Of a DNA stretch of 38,652 nt, positions 10,665-17,935 are shown in pieces. The stretch is from JAWWPY01 sp964412845. Lineage in GTDB: Bacteria; Actinomycetota; Actinomycetes; Streptosporangiales; Streptosporangiaceae. Location of the stretch: positions 1 to 38,652 of the forward strand of contig CAYPQM010000052.1 in NCBI GenBank assembly GCA_964412845.1, in the 5' to 3' direction. Position 1 is the stretch's first letter, and each line of letters begins with the position of its first letter. The notes under the pieces are model-generated. The model was not told where the DNA came from, did not search any database, and saw only the letters and a list, made by a program, of their open reading frames with translations. Both the position numbers and the translations under genes were made by a program.

Positions 10665-11491
10665 GCCGCCGTGTATCCCCCGTCCACGTAGATGACCTGC
10701 CCGGTGACGAAATCGGACGCCGCTGACAGCAGGTACACGACGATCCCCACGAAGTCCTCCGGCTCACCAAGCCGCTTCAGCGAGATGCGGGCCATATTGC
10801 GCTCACGCGACGCCCGCCCCGCCTCGGTGTCAGAGAAGATCCAGTTGGTCAGGGCCGACCGGAACACCGCCGGGGCGATGGCGTTGACGTTGATCCCGCG
10901 CGGGCCCCACTCGGTGGCCAGGGTCTTGGTCAGCGAGTCGGTGGCGCCCTTGGATGTGCAGTAGGCCGAGTACCCGGCGGGGCTGCCGTGACGGCCGCGG
11001 ACCGAGGAGACGAGGACCAGCTTCCCCTGGCCGTCCCGGCCGGCCAGGTGGCGGCCGAACGCCTTGGCTATCAGCCACGGGCCGCGGACGTTGGCATCCA
11101 TGATCGCCTGCCAGTCCTCGTACGGCATGTCCTCGATCGGCGCTGGCTTGTTGTAGCCGGAGGCGACCAGCACTGAGTCCACGACTCCGTATTCGGCGAC
11201 CGCCGCCGCCAGGATGCCCTCCGCGTCAGCCTGGGTTTCCGGCCTGCTGACCAGGGTGGCGACCTCGCCACCCACATCCCTGACCGCCGCGGCCACCGAC
11301 TCGAGCTCCCCCTCCGAGCCCGAGGCCAGCAGCAGCCGGGCGCCCAGCGCGCCGAGGGCGATGGCCGCCACCCGGCCGAGCGCCCCCGAGGCCCCCGTGA
11401 TCACGGTGACCTTGCCGGTCACGTCGAACAGCGACAGGGGGTTGCGCAGGATGTCGGCGGTCATCTGTGTCTCGCCCGGCATCTCACTCAT
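10661..11491 (-). CDS. SDR-family oxidoreductase
   Basis: A 276-residue classical SDR with the cofactor motif TGASGALG (about residues 32-39), the catalytic serine in LVLVSSVRG, and Y177-x3-K181 in SAYCTSKGA. The C-terminal end, DFVTGQVIYVDGGYTA, is standard for the family. An N-terminal extension of about 20 residues precedes the Rossmann fold; the ATG at 11491 is favoured by the 8-base overlap with the cyclase gene, though a second ATG at residue 10 could also serve. Similar proteins include gluconate 5-dehydrogenase-like and 3-oxoacyl-reductase-like enzymes. Its position directly after two cyclase genes suggests it handles a ring-opened or ring-hydroxylated intermediate; this is inference. 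Confidence 0.9.
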   Translation of the reverse strand: MSEMPGETQMTADILRNPLSLFDVTGKVTVITGASGALGRVAAIALGALGARLLLASGSEGELESVAAAVRDVGGEVATLVSRPETQADAEGILAAAVAEYGVVDSVLVASGYNKPAPIEDMPYEDWQAIMDANVRGPWLIAKAFGRHLAGRDGQGKLVLVSSVRGRHGSPAGYSAYCTSKGATDSLTKTLATEWGPRGINVNAIAPAVFRSALTNWIFSDTEAGRASRERNMARISLKRLGEPEDFVGIVVYLLSAASDFVTGQVIYVDGGYTAA

Positions 11492-12281
11492 GGCCGGTCG
11501 GGATGCGGAACTGCTGGTCTGGATCGATCACCGCGACCACCCGGATCGGGCAGCCGTCACCCTTCGGGAACCGCCACGGGAACGCCATGAAGGTGCAGCG
11601 CTTCCCGGTGACGGCATCGAGTTCGCCGCCGATGTTCTCGATGCCGGGGATGCCAGCCGTCAGCATGACCTTGTGCGCCGGTTCCCAGTCCGGAAAGTCG
11701 TCGCTCACCTCGCGGCCGGTCTCGGCGCGGTATTCGTCCAGCAGGTGCGGCATGATCGGCCCGGGGCCGTGCTCGGCCATCCGGGTGCCCAGCGGGTGGT
11801 CGAGCGCCTGCACATCGATGCCGACCAGCTTCACGCCTTTGTCCACCAGCCACTGCGCGGCCTCGGTGTACAGCCCGGGCGAGTACGCGAAGTACTCGTC
11901 GTTGTCCCCGAAGAGATGGTGGGCGCCAGTGTTGATCATCACGATGTCGCCCGGCCTGATCTCCGGCTCGGCCCGCTCCAGGTCCTCGGGGGTGATCACG
12001 CCCCATTTCTTTTTCGGGATGGACACCGCGACGCCCGTCCCGAAGAACCGCCAGACGTCGAAGCCGTCCAGGTAAGGCTGGTCCGGCTCGACATGCGCGG
12101 GGGTATCCATGTGCGTGCCCCGGTGCATGATCCCGTCGTACTCCACCGCGTAGAAATCGTGCATCGAGTGGTAATAGAGCCGGTTCGCGACGAACGGCTT
12201 GCTGAACGGGGACGGCCACTGGACCATGTTGTGGCCGAGCTGGTGGCTGAGGTTGTAAAACCGCAGGCCATCGGTGCTCAT
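11484..12281 (-). CDS. Cyclase family protein (PF04199), kynurenine formamidase/isatin hydrolase-like
   Basis: A 265-residue metal-dependent hydrolase of the PF04199 fold. The metal-binding motif HRGTHMDTPAH (residues 53-63: H53, H57, D59, H63) is the canonical H-x-G-T-H-x-D-x-P-x-H. A second conserved part, GDIVMINTG, lies in the middle. Characterised members hydrolyse N-formylkynurenine, isatin and related amides or lactams, and some act in polyketide cyclisation. The ATG at 12281 overlaps the TGA of the first cyclase (ATGA) and has GGAG about 7 bases ahead, so the longer open frame is not used. It is clearly homologous to the adjacent cyclase, indicating an old duplication. Confidence 0.88.
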   Translation of the reverse strand: MSTDGLRFYNLSHQLGHNMVQWPSPFSKPFVANRLYYHSMHDFYAVEYDGIMHRGTHMDTPAHVEPDQPYLDGFDVWRFFGTGVAVSIPKKKWGVITPEDLERAEPEIRPGDIVMINTGAHHLFGDNDEYFAYSPGLYTEAAQWLVDKGVKLVGIDVQALDHPLGTRMAEHGPGPIMPHLLDEYRAETGREVSDDFPDWEPAHKVMLTAGIPGIENIGGELDAVTGKRCTFMAFPWRFPKGDGCPIRVVAVIDPDQQFRIPTGHE

Positions 12282-13081
12282 CGGGCTCCACTCTCCAGCC
12301 GGTAGGCCCCCGAGGGGTCGAGGATGGCCACGAACCGGATGATGCATGCGTCAGCTTCCGGCCAGAACCACGGGTAGGCATGGAAGGCGGCCCGCTTGCC
12401 GCTGACCAGGTCAACGTCCCCGCCGACGTTCTCGATCGTGGGTATCCCGGCCTTGGCCAGCAGCTTGTGCGCCGGGTTCCAGCGGGGGAAATCGGTGCGC
12501 ACGTCGCCCCCGGTGCGCTGGGCGTACCGGCGGGGCAGTTCCACGATGTGCGGGCCGACGAACCGGTGCTGCTGGGCCAGCGATGTCGCCAGCGGGTGGT
12601 CGATCGTCGCCGTGTCGATGGCGACGATCTTCACCTGCCGGTCGGCCAGCCACTGCGCCGCCGCCTCGCTGAGGCCGGGGCTGTGGCCGAAGTACTCCAT
12701 GTTGTCCGAGTAGTTGCGGTGCCAGCCGGTGTTCAGCACCACGATGTCGCCCGGCCGGACCTCGCCGGCCGCTTCGATGTCGGCGGGCTCCAGGTACTCC
12801 CATTCACCCTTGGGCACATCCAGCACGACGCCGGTGCCGAAGCACGCCTCCAGCGGCAGCTCGCCCACACCCGCGCCGCGCTGGGCCAGGTGGATGGGCG
12901 CGTTCAGGTGCGTGCCGTGGTGCATCGAAGTGACGATGTGCTGGGTGAGCACGCCCTGCTTGGCGATGGTCGCGACCCGGTGGATCTGGATGTCGGCGTA
13001 GCCGGGAAACGCCGGGGTGTAGTGCCCCCACTCGTGGCTCAGCTCGACGAAGGTGAGGCCGGAAGCCGGCTCCGTTACCAT
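12278..13081 (-). CDS. Cyclase family protein (PF04199), first gene of the long minus-strand run
   Basis: A 267-residue paralogue of the next gene. The metal motif reads HHGTHLNAPIH (residues 54-64): the two outer histidine positions are kept, but the usual aspartate is asparagine (N60). This variant also occurs in active PF04199 enzymes, so it need not mean loss of function, but the two copies probably differ in substrate or metal use. Other conserved stretches are GDIVVLNTGWHRNY and IENVGGDVDLVSGKR. The start ATG at 13081 has an excellent ribosome site, GGGAGGAA, 5 bases ahead. It is the promoter-proximal gene of at least ten tightly packed genes. Confidence 0.87.
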   Translation of the reverse strand: MVTEPASGLTFVELSHEWGHYTPAFPGYADIQIHRVATIAKQGVLTQHIVTSMHHGTHLNAPIHLAQRGAGVGELPLEACFGTGVVLDVPKGEWEYLEPADIEAAGEVRPGDIVVLNTGWHRNYSDNMEYFGHSPGLSEAAAQWLADRQVKIVAIDTATIDHPLATSLAQQHRFVGPHIVELPRRYAQRTGGDVRTDFPRWNPAHKLLAKAGIPTIENVGGDVDLVSGKRAAFHAYPWFWPEADACIIRFVAILDPSGAYRLESGAR

Positions 13082-13168
13082 CGCGTTCCTCCCACGATAC
13101 GGTAGGGTTAATCCGCAGAACGAGACACTAAGGTTGGCCGTCGAAGCTTGTCAAGGGAGAACCCGCAG
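13082..13168. promoter_or_regulatory. Divergent promoter region of the catabolic island
   Basis: This 87-base gap separates the start of the minus-strand run (cyclase) from the plus-strand LLM gene, so both promoters must lie here or close by. It contains ATACGGTA at 13097-13104, which matches seven of eight bases of the ATACGGGA direct repeats found between the IclR gene and the FAA hydrolase gene. That would fit control by the same IclR protein. I see no convincing -35/-10 pair by eye. Confidence 0.5.
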
Positions 13169-14146
13169 ATGGAACTGGGGTGCCTGTTCCCCCCGACGAT
13201 GCAGACACCGGCCCACATCGAACGGGCTGAGGCCCTCGGCTACCGGCGTGCGCTCGTCTACGATTCGCCCACGTTCCTCGCTGATCCCTGGATCACCATC
13301 GGGCTCGCCGCCGGGCGCACGTCACGCATCTCCCTGGGCATCTGCGCGATCACGCCCCGGCTGCGGCACGTCGCCTCGGCCGCGGGCGCGCTGGCCACGC
13401 TGGCCGCGCTCGCGCCCGGGCGGATCGAGGTCGTCATCGGCTCCGGGTTCACCAGCCAGCTCATGCTGGCCCAGCGGCCGGCCCGGTGGGCTGAGGTCGA
13501 GAGTTACACGGCCGCCCTGCGGGCGCTGCTGGCCGGCCAGGAGATCGAGTGGGACGGCGCGGTCATCGGGCTCAAGCACGGAGAGCTGTCGGGCGTGCTG
13601 CTCCCGGCGGAGATCACGGTCGCCGTCGCGGCCCACGGACCCCGTGGGTACGCGGCCGCCGAGCACCTGGGCAGCGGCATCGTCACCAACGTCTCCCATC
13701 GTGGCTCGGACACCGGTCCCCCTGATATGGCGAGCGTGCAGGTGCTCTATTACGGGACGGTGCTTGATCCAGGGGAAAGCCCGGCCAGTGAGCGGGTCAA
13801 GGACGCCGCCGGTCCGTACGCGGCATTCCAGCTGCACATCGGGGAGCATGGCATCGCGGCCGATGCCCCGGAGGCGGCCGCGTTCGCCGACGCCGTCGCG
13901 CGGATCGACCCGCGGCGGCGTCATCTGGAGATCCACCGCGGGCACCTCATCGAGCTGACCGAATGGGAGCGCCCGGTGATCAGCCCCGGGCTGATCGCGC
14001 GGACGACCGGCACCGGGACGGCTGAGGAGGTGCGCGGGCAGCTCGACGAGATCGCGGCCTCCGGGGCCCAGGGGGTGCTGTACGGCCCCATGGGGCCAGA
14101 CATCCCGCGCGAACTCGCCGCCTTCGCCGCCGCCGCCGGCCTCTGA
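13169..14146 (+). CDS. LLM-class (luciferase-like) flavin-dependent oxidoreductase
   Basis: A 325-residue TIM-barrel protein of the bacterial luciferase-like monooxygenase superfamily; in actinomycetes many members use F420 rather than FMN. Family traits are the opening MELGCLFPP, HIERAEALGYRRALVYDSP with the conserved surface of beta-2, RISLGICAITPRLRHVASAAG, and the end TGTAEEVRGQLDEIAASGAQGVL. The ATG at 13169 follows GGGAGAA at a good distance; a TTG at 13148 is less likely. Members do hydride transfer or oxygenation. It heads a two-gene plus-strand unit with the cupin gene, divergent from the main run, and probably provides the redox or monooxygenation step of the pathway. Confidence 0.85.
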   Translation: MELGCLFPPTMQTPAHIERAEALGYRRALVYDSPTFLADPWITIGLAAGRTSRISLGICAITPRLRHVASAAGALATLAALAPGRIEVVIGSGFTSQLMLAQRPARWAEVESYTAALRALLAGQEIEWDGAVIGLKHGELSGVLLPAEITVAVAAHGPRGYAAAEHLGSGIVTNVSHRGSDTGPPDMASVQVLYYGTVLDPGESPASERVKDAAGPYAAFQLHIGEHGIAADAPEAAAFADAVARIDPRRRHLEIHRGHLIELTEWERPVISPGLIARTTGTGTAEEVRGQLDEIAASGAQGVLYGPMGPDIPRELAAFAAAAGL

Positions 14147-14178
14147 CCCCCTCTCCAGAAACTGACGAAGGAGTGCAG

Positions 14179-14721
14179 ATGAAGGTTCGTCGGGTGGTCA
14201 CTGGGGTTGACGGCGGCGGGCGGGCCGTGGTCGTCAGCGACGGCCCCGCGCCGCGCAGTTACGACCTGGTGCACGTGCCCGGGATGAGTTCGGCGATGCT
14301 CTGGGCCACTGGCCCCCGCGAGCCGATCCGGGTAGACGGCTCGGACCCGACACCGCACGTCCGCAGCCAGATCCCCAAGCCCGGCGGGACCTGCTTCACC
14401 ATCGTCCGGTTTCCCCCGGACTCGGTGTTCCGCGACCCCGCGTTCGACCCGGCCGCGGCTGCGGCGGAGCAGCATGTGACGTCACCGGGCATCGCCGAGC
14501 TCTTCGAGCCGGACCACCCGGGGATGCACACGACGGACTCGGTGGACTACGGCGTGGTGCTGGACGGCGAGGTCTGGCTCGAACTCGATGACGGCCGCCG
14601 CACTCAGCTCCGGACGGGCGACACGATCATCCAGAACGGCACCCGGCATGCGTGGCGCAACCTGAGCGACGCCCCGGTCACGATGGCATTCGTCAACGTG
14701 GGTGCTCAGAGAGCGAAGTGA
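14179..14721 (+). CDS. Cupin domain-containing protein
   Basis: A 180-residue protein with a C-terminal single cupin barrel. The first cupin motif is represented by GMHTTDSVDYGVVLDGEVWLE's central part (H at the start, then the DGEVWLE turn) and the second by LRTGDTIIQNGTRHAWRN with its metal-type histidine. The N-terminal 100 residues form an extra lobe often seen in actinobacterial proteins of this kind. It may be a dioxygenase, isomerase or ligand sensor; sequence alone does not decide. The start ATG at 14179 has GAAGGAG 5 bases ahead. It lies 32 bases after the LLM gene in the same direction and overlaps the end of the convergent oxidase gene by 16 bases. Confidence 0.82.
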   Translation: MKVRRVVTGVDGGGRAVVVSDGPAPRSYDLVHVPGMSSAMLWATGPREPIRVDGSDPTPHVRSQIPKPGGTCFTIVRFPPDSVFRDPAFDPAAAAAEQHVTSPGIAELFEPDHPGMHTTDSVDYGVVLDGEVWLELDDGRRTQLRTGDTIIQNGTRHAWRNLSDAPVTMAFVNVGAQRAK

Positions 14722-15983
14722 TCGACGGCCCGGGCGGCGATGTGCCGCCCGATGACGATCGACGCGGTCGCGGCCGGCGACGGGGCGTTCAGCACGTGGA
14801 TGACGCCGTCTGACTCCTCGATCAGGAAATCGTCGACGAGCGCCCCTGAGCGGCTGAGGCACTGGGCGCGGATCCCAGACGGCCCGAATGTGACGTCGCG
14901 GGAGCGGATCGCGGGCAGGTAACGCCGCATTTCGGCGAGGAAGGCCGGCTTCACCAGGTCACGCCAGATCTCCATGGCCCCGGTGCCCGCATACGATCGC
15001 GCCAGCTTGCGCAGGCCGGGGAAACGCAGGGTGTCCAGCAGGTCCCGGCCATTCACTGACAGCCGGCCATATCCTTCCCGGGCCAGGGCGGGCACCGCGT
15101 TCGGTCCCGCGTGCAGTGTCCCGTCGATCCCGCGGGTGAAGTGGACGCCGAGGAACGGGAACGCGGGATCGGGTACGGGGTAGACCAGCGCGCGTACGTA
15201 GTCACTGGCATGCGCACGGAACGTGTAGTAATCGCCGCGAAACGGAACTATCTGGTACTCATTGCCGCCGTGACCGGTCATCGCCGCGATCCGGTCCGCC
15301 TGCAGGCCGGCGCAGGCCACCACCGCCCGGCCCAGCACGGGCGCGGCGTCTGTCTCAATGATCCAGCCGTCCCGGGTGCGGGTGAGGCCGCGGACTCCCC
15401 GGCCGCACAGCACCGCGCCGCCCCGGCCGGTGACGACCTGCGCGTAGGCGGCGGAGACCTGCTTGTAGTCGATCACGCCGCTTTCCGGGATGTGCAGCGC
15501 GCGGATGCCCCGGACACCTGGCTCGATCTCGGCGAACTCAGCCGGCTCGAGTTCCTTGACGGCCAGCCCGTTCGCCCGGCCGCGCTGGGCCAGGTCGTTG
15601 AACCGGGTCAGTTCGCTCTCGTCCGTGGCGACGACAAGCTTGCCGGTCACCCGGTACGGGATCTTGTGCTCGTCGGCGAATTCGGTCATCGCCTGGCGGC
15701 CCTCGCGGCAGAACCGGGCCTTCAGGCTCCCCGGCTGGTAATAAAGGCCAGCGTGGATGACGCCGGAGTTGTGGCCGCTTTGATGCGCCCCGACACCGTG
15801 TTCTTTCTCCAGGACGGCGATCCGCAGCGAGGGACGTTCCGCCAGCAGCGCCATGGCGGTCGACAGCCCGAGCAGCCCGGCGCCGATGACGACGACATCG
15901 AACTGGCCGCCGGTACCCCCGGCTGGGCTCGGATCGGCCGGGCTCGGATCGGCCGGGCTCGGATCTGACGTCTCGTCCGCCAT
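14706..15983 (-). CDS. lhgO: L-2-hydroxyglutarate oxidase family FAD-dependent oxidoreductase
   Basis: A 425-residue FAD enzyme of the DAO/LhgO family. The ADP-binding motif VVVIGAGLLGLSTAMAL starts near residue 28. The family landmark GAHQSGHNSGVIHAGLYY follows, then CREGR, and ITFGPSG-like VTFGPSGIRAQ near the C-terminus. LhgO oxidises L-2-hydroxyglutarate to 2-oxoglutarate. In this setting it could act on another 2-hydroxyacid produced by the pathway. A Ser/Pro/Ala/Asp repeat forms an unusual N-terminal extension (residues 7-21). The ATG at 15983 is one base after the FAA hydrolase stop, so the two are co-translated. The 3' end overlaps the convergent cupin gene. Confidence 0.87.
   Translation of the reverse strand: MADETSDPSPADPSPADPSPAGGTGGQFDVVVIGAGLLGLSTAMALLAERPSLRIAVLEKEHGVGAHQSGHNSGVIHAGLYYQPGSLKARFCREGRQAMTEFADEHKIPYRVTGKLVVATDESELTRFNDLAQRGRANGLAVKELEPAEFAEIEPGVRGIRALHIPESGVIDYKQVSAAYAQVVTGRGGAVLCGRGVRGLTRTRDGWIIETDAAPVLGRAVVACAGLQADRIAAMTGHGGNEYQIVPFRGDYYTFRAHASDYVRALVYPVPDPAFPFLGVHFTRGIDGTLHAGPNAVPALAREGYGRLSVNGRDLLDTLRFPGLRKLARSYAGTGAMEIWRDLVKPAFLAEMRRYLPAIRSRDVTFGPSGIRAQCLSRSGALVDDFLIEESDGVIHVLNAPSPAATASIVIGRHIAARAVDHFAL
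15925..15965. repeat. 15-bp tandem repeat in the 5' end of the oxidase gene
   Basis: The unit gggctcggatcggcc occurs at 15925-15939 and 15940-15954, with 11 bases of a third copy after it. On the minus strand it encodes PADPS pentapeptides just before the FAD-binding motif. It is the second case in this window of an exact coding repeat in a linker or terminal extension. Confidence 0.9.
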
Positions 15984-15984
15984 C

Positions 15985-16842
15985 TCAGGCTCCCGCCGCT
16001 GATCTGCCGGGGCCGGGGCCGGCACCGCGCGGTGGCCCGACCCGGTTCCGCAGCACTCCGATGCCCGCTACCTCAAGCTCCACGGTGTCGCCCGGGACCA
16101 GCCAGCGGCCGTCGTCGTGTTCGAGGATGCACCCGCTGCCCACTGTCCCGGAGCCGATGATCTCCCCGGGCCGCAGCCCGGTGTTCCGCGCGGCCTGGGC
16201 CAGGATGTCTGACCATGAGTAGTGGATGTCGGAGAGCTCGCCGCGCGAGCGCTCCTCGCCGTTGACCCGGGCCGTCATCACGGCGTGCGAGCCGTCGAAC
16301 TCATCGGGGGTCACTACGACGGGCCCGATGCTGGTCGCGAAGTCTTTCGCCTTCGCCGGGCCCAGGCCGACCCGCAGTTCCTTGCGCTGGATGTCCCGCG
16401 CGGACCAGTCATTCATGATCGTGAAGCCGCCGATCCCGCCATCCGCCCCGATGACCGCGGCCACCTCCAGTTCGTAGTCCAGCATCGCCGTGCCCTCGGG
16501 GTAGGGAATCTCCGCTCCGTCGCCGAAGATCGCGGCCGGGTTGGAGAAGTAGAAGACCGGGAACTCGTACCACTCATCAGGGACGGCGGCGCCGCGGTTG
16601 GCCCGCGCGGTGGCCACGTGCTGCTCGAACGCGAAGAAGTCGCGCACCGACGGCGGCCGCGGCACCGGCGCGAGCAGATCGACCTCCGCGAGGGTGAACG
16701 AGGTGCCCCGGGGCACCTGGCCGCGCTGGGCCAGTACGGTGGCCAGGTCCGGCGCGGCCAGGCGGACGACGCGATCGCCGTCGATCTTCCCGGGCCAGCC
16801 TTCCTCCGGAGCGCCCGCGGACCTGAACGTGCAAAGCCGCAC
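15985..16842 (-). CDS. Fumarylacetoacetate hydrolase family protein
   Basis: A 285-residue protein of the FAA hydrolase superfamily, magnesium enzymes that hydrolyse or isomerise acylpyruvates and related diketo acids. The metal ligands are visible in AMLDYELEVAAV (E124, E126) with D145 in MNDWSARDIQ, and the lysine region is GPAKAKDFATSIGP. SRGELSDIHYSW and GSGTVGSGCILE are also typical. I chose the GTG at 16842 because GGAGG lies exactly 5 bases ahead; the ATG at 16872 is an alternative with a weaker site. Such enzymes often act after ring cleavage. It follows the IclR gene after a gap holding a probable operator and is directly followed by the oxidase. Confidence 0.88.
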   Translation of the reverse strand: MRLCTFRSAGAPEEGWPGKIDGDRVVRLAAPDLATVLAQRGQVPRGTSFTLAEVDLLAPVPRPPSVRDFFAFEQHVATARANRGAAVPDEWYEFPVFYFSNPAAIFGDGAEIPYPEGTAMLDYELEVAAVIGADGGIGGFTIMNDWSARDIQRKELRVGLGPAKAKDFATSIGPVVVTPDEFDGSHAVMTARVNGEERSRGELSDIHYSWSDILAQAARNTGLRPGEIIGSGTVGSGCILEHDDGRWLVPGDTVELEVAGIGVLRNRVGPPRGAGPGPGRSAAGA

Positions 16843-16904
16843 CCGAACCTCCGTCGTACGCCCGTCCGGCATCCCACGAGGAGCCGGCCAGAAGTTGGTT
16901 TTCC

Positions 16905-16936
16905 ATAATACGGGACATAAGTCCCTTCATACGGGA
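16905..16936 (-). promoter_or_regulatory. Probable promoter and operator of the FAA hydrolase-oxidase unit
   Basis: Two exact copies of ATACGGGA lie at 16908-16915 and 16929-16936, 21 bases apart (two helical turns). Between and overlapping them is the inverted repeat GGGAC-ATAA-GTCCC (16912-16925). On the minus strand TATTAT (16910-16905) could be a -10 box, so the dyad would lie in the promoter spacer. The layout suits binding by an IclR-type regulator encoded just upstream. Assignment to that protein is inference. Confidence 0.55.
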
Positions 16937-16944
16937 TGAGGGTG

Positions 16945-17739
16945 CTAGTCGGCGGCCGTGGCCGCCTCGAATGCCGCCAGCGCCTCCTTGCGCACCTCCT
17001 GCAGGACGCGAGTGATCTTCTTCGCCTGGTCCCAGTACCGCTGCGTCGGCACCGGGACCGAGATCGCGAGCAGGGTGCCGGATGACCCGCGGATCGCTAT
17101 CGCGGACGCGCAGATCCCGAGGGTGGCCTCCTCCAGGTCGTAGGCGACCCCGGTTTCCCGCACCCTGTCCAGTTCCGCGAGCAGCCCGTCGAAGCTGGTC
17201 AGTGTCTTCTCGGTGTAGCGTTCCAGCTTCTCCGGCAGCATCCGGGCGGCCACATCCGGCCCGTACGCGGCCAGGATCGCCCGGCCCTTGGAACTGCAGT
17301 GCAGCGGGAAGGTGGTGCCCACATCGGCGGTCACCCGCAGGTGATGACGGGCCGGGATGCCATGGATCAGCCGGACATGGTCTCCGTCCAGGACCGAGCA
17401 GTCGACCGTCTCGCCGATCTCGTCGTAGAGCCGCCGCATGAACGGCTCCGCCTCTTCCCAGAGGTCGGGGCGGCTGGACGAGGCCAGCCGGGCGAACTCG
17501 GGACCGATGCGGACCCGCCCGGCCGGTGATGCGCTGGCGACGAGGCCTTCGGTGACCAGCGCGGTCACGATGCGGTGCACCGTGGACCGGGGCAGGCTTA
17601 TCCGGTCCGCGAGCTGGGCCAGGCTGAGGCCCTGCGGCTCCCCGTTGAGGGCGCGGAGAACCTGGCCAACGCGCGCGATGACCTGGACGCCGCCCTGCGA
17701 TCCCACCAGCTGCGGAACCACCGACTCAAGATCTGCCAC
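16945..17739 (-). CDS. IclR-family transcriptional regulator
   Basis: A 264-residue regulator. The N-terminal winged helix-turn-helix (about residues 18-78) contains LAQLADRISLPRSTVHRIVTAL. The C-terminal IclR effector domain (about 90-255) has DCSVLDGDHVRLIHGI, TTFPLHCSSKGRAILA and YDLEEATLGICASAIAI, the last with the conserved cysteine of the ligand pocket. IclR proteins usually control aromatic-acid or short-chain-acid catabolism and bind near their own promoters. It sits between the FAA hydrolase unit and a 196-base upstream region filled with inverted repeats. It is the only pathway-type regulator in the island, so it is the best candidate for controlling it. Confidence 0.92.
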   Translation of the reverse strand: MADLESVVPQLVGSQGGVQVIARVGQVLRALNGEPQGLSLAQLADRISLPRSTVHRIVTALVTEGLVASASPAGRVRIGPEFARLASSSRPDLWEEAEPFMRRLYDEIGETVDCSVLDGDHVRLIHGIPARHHLRVTADVGTTFPLHCSSKGRAILAAYGPDVAARMLPEKLERYTEKTLTSFDGLLAELDRVRETGVAYDLEEATLGICASAIAIRGSSGTLLAISVPVPTQRYWDQAKKITRVLQEVRKEALAAFEAATAAD

Positions 17740-17834
17740 AAAGTGAGCCTATTGGATGCGGCCCAGGTCAGCCCCGGGGCCCACAGCTGCCGCCCGGTGC
17801 GTTGCGCCCAGCGCTGCGGTGTTCCGCGTTTAGT

Positions 17835-17934
17835 GCGGTGCATCGTGACCGCTATTTGACCCCAGTGCACCGCGTTGTTGTGGTGCGGAATCACCGCGGT
17901 GCGTAGTGCCCCAGATGTGCGCACAGTGCACCGC
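17835..17934. repeat. Two inverted-repeat pairs with 61-base period upstream of the IclR gene
   Basis: GCGGTGC occurs at 17835-17841 and 17896-17902, and its complement GCACCGC at 17867-17873 and 17928-17934. Each forward/inverse pair has the same 32-base offset, and the whole pattern repeats after 61 bases; the downstream halves share cagtgcaccgcgtt exactly. A further GCGGTGT lies at 17816-17822. The array covers the gap between the MFS stop and the IclR start. It may be a multi-site operator for IclR autoregulation. Confidence 0.65.
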
Positions 17935-17935
17935 G

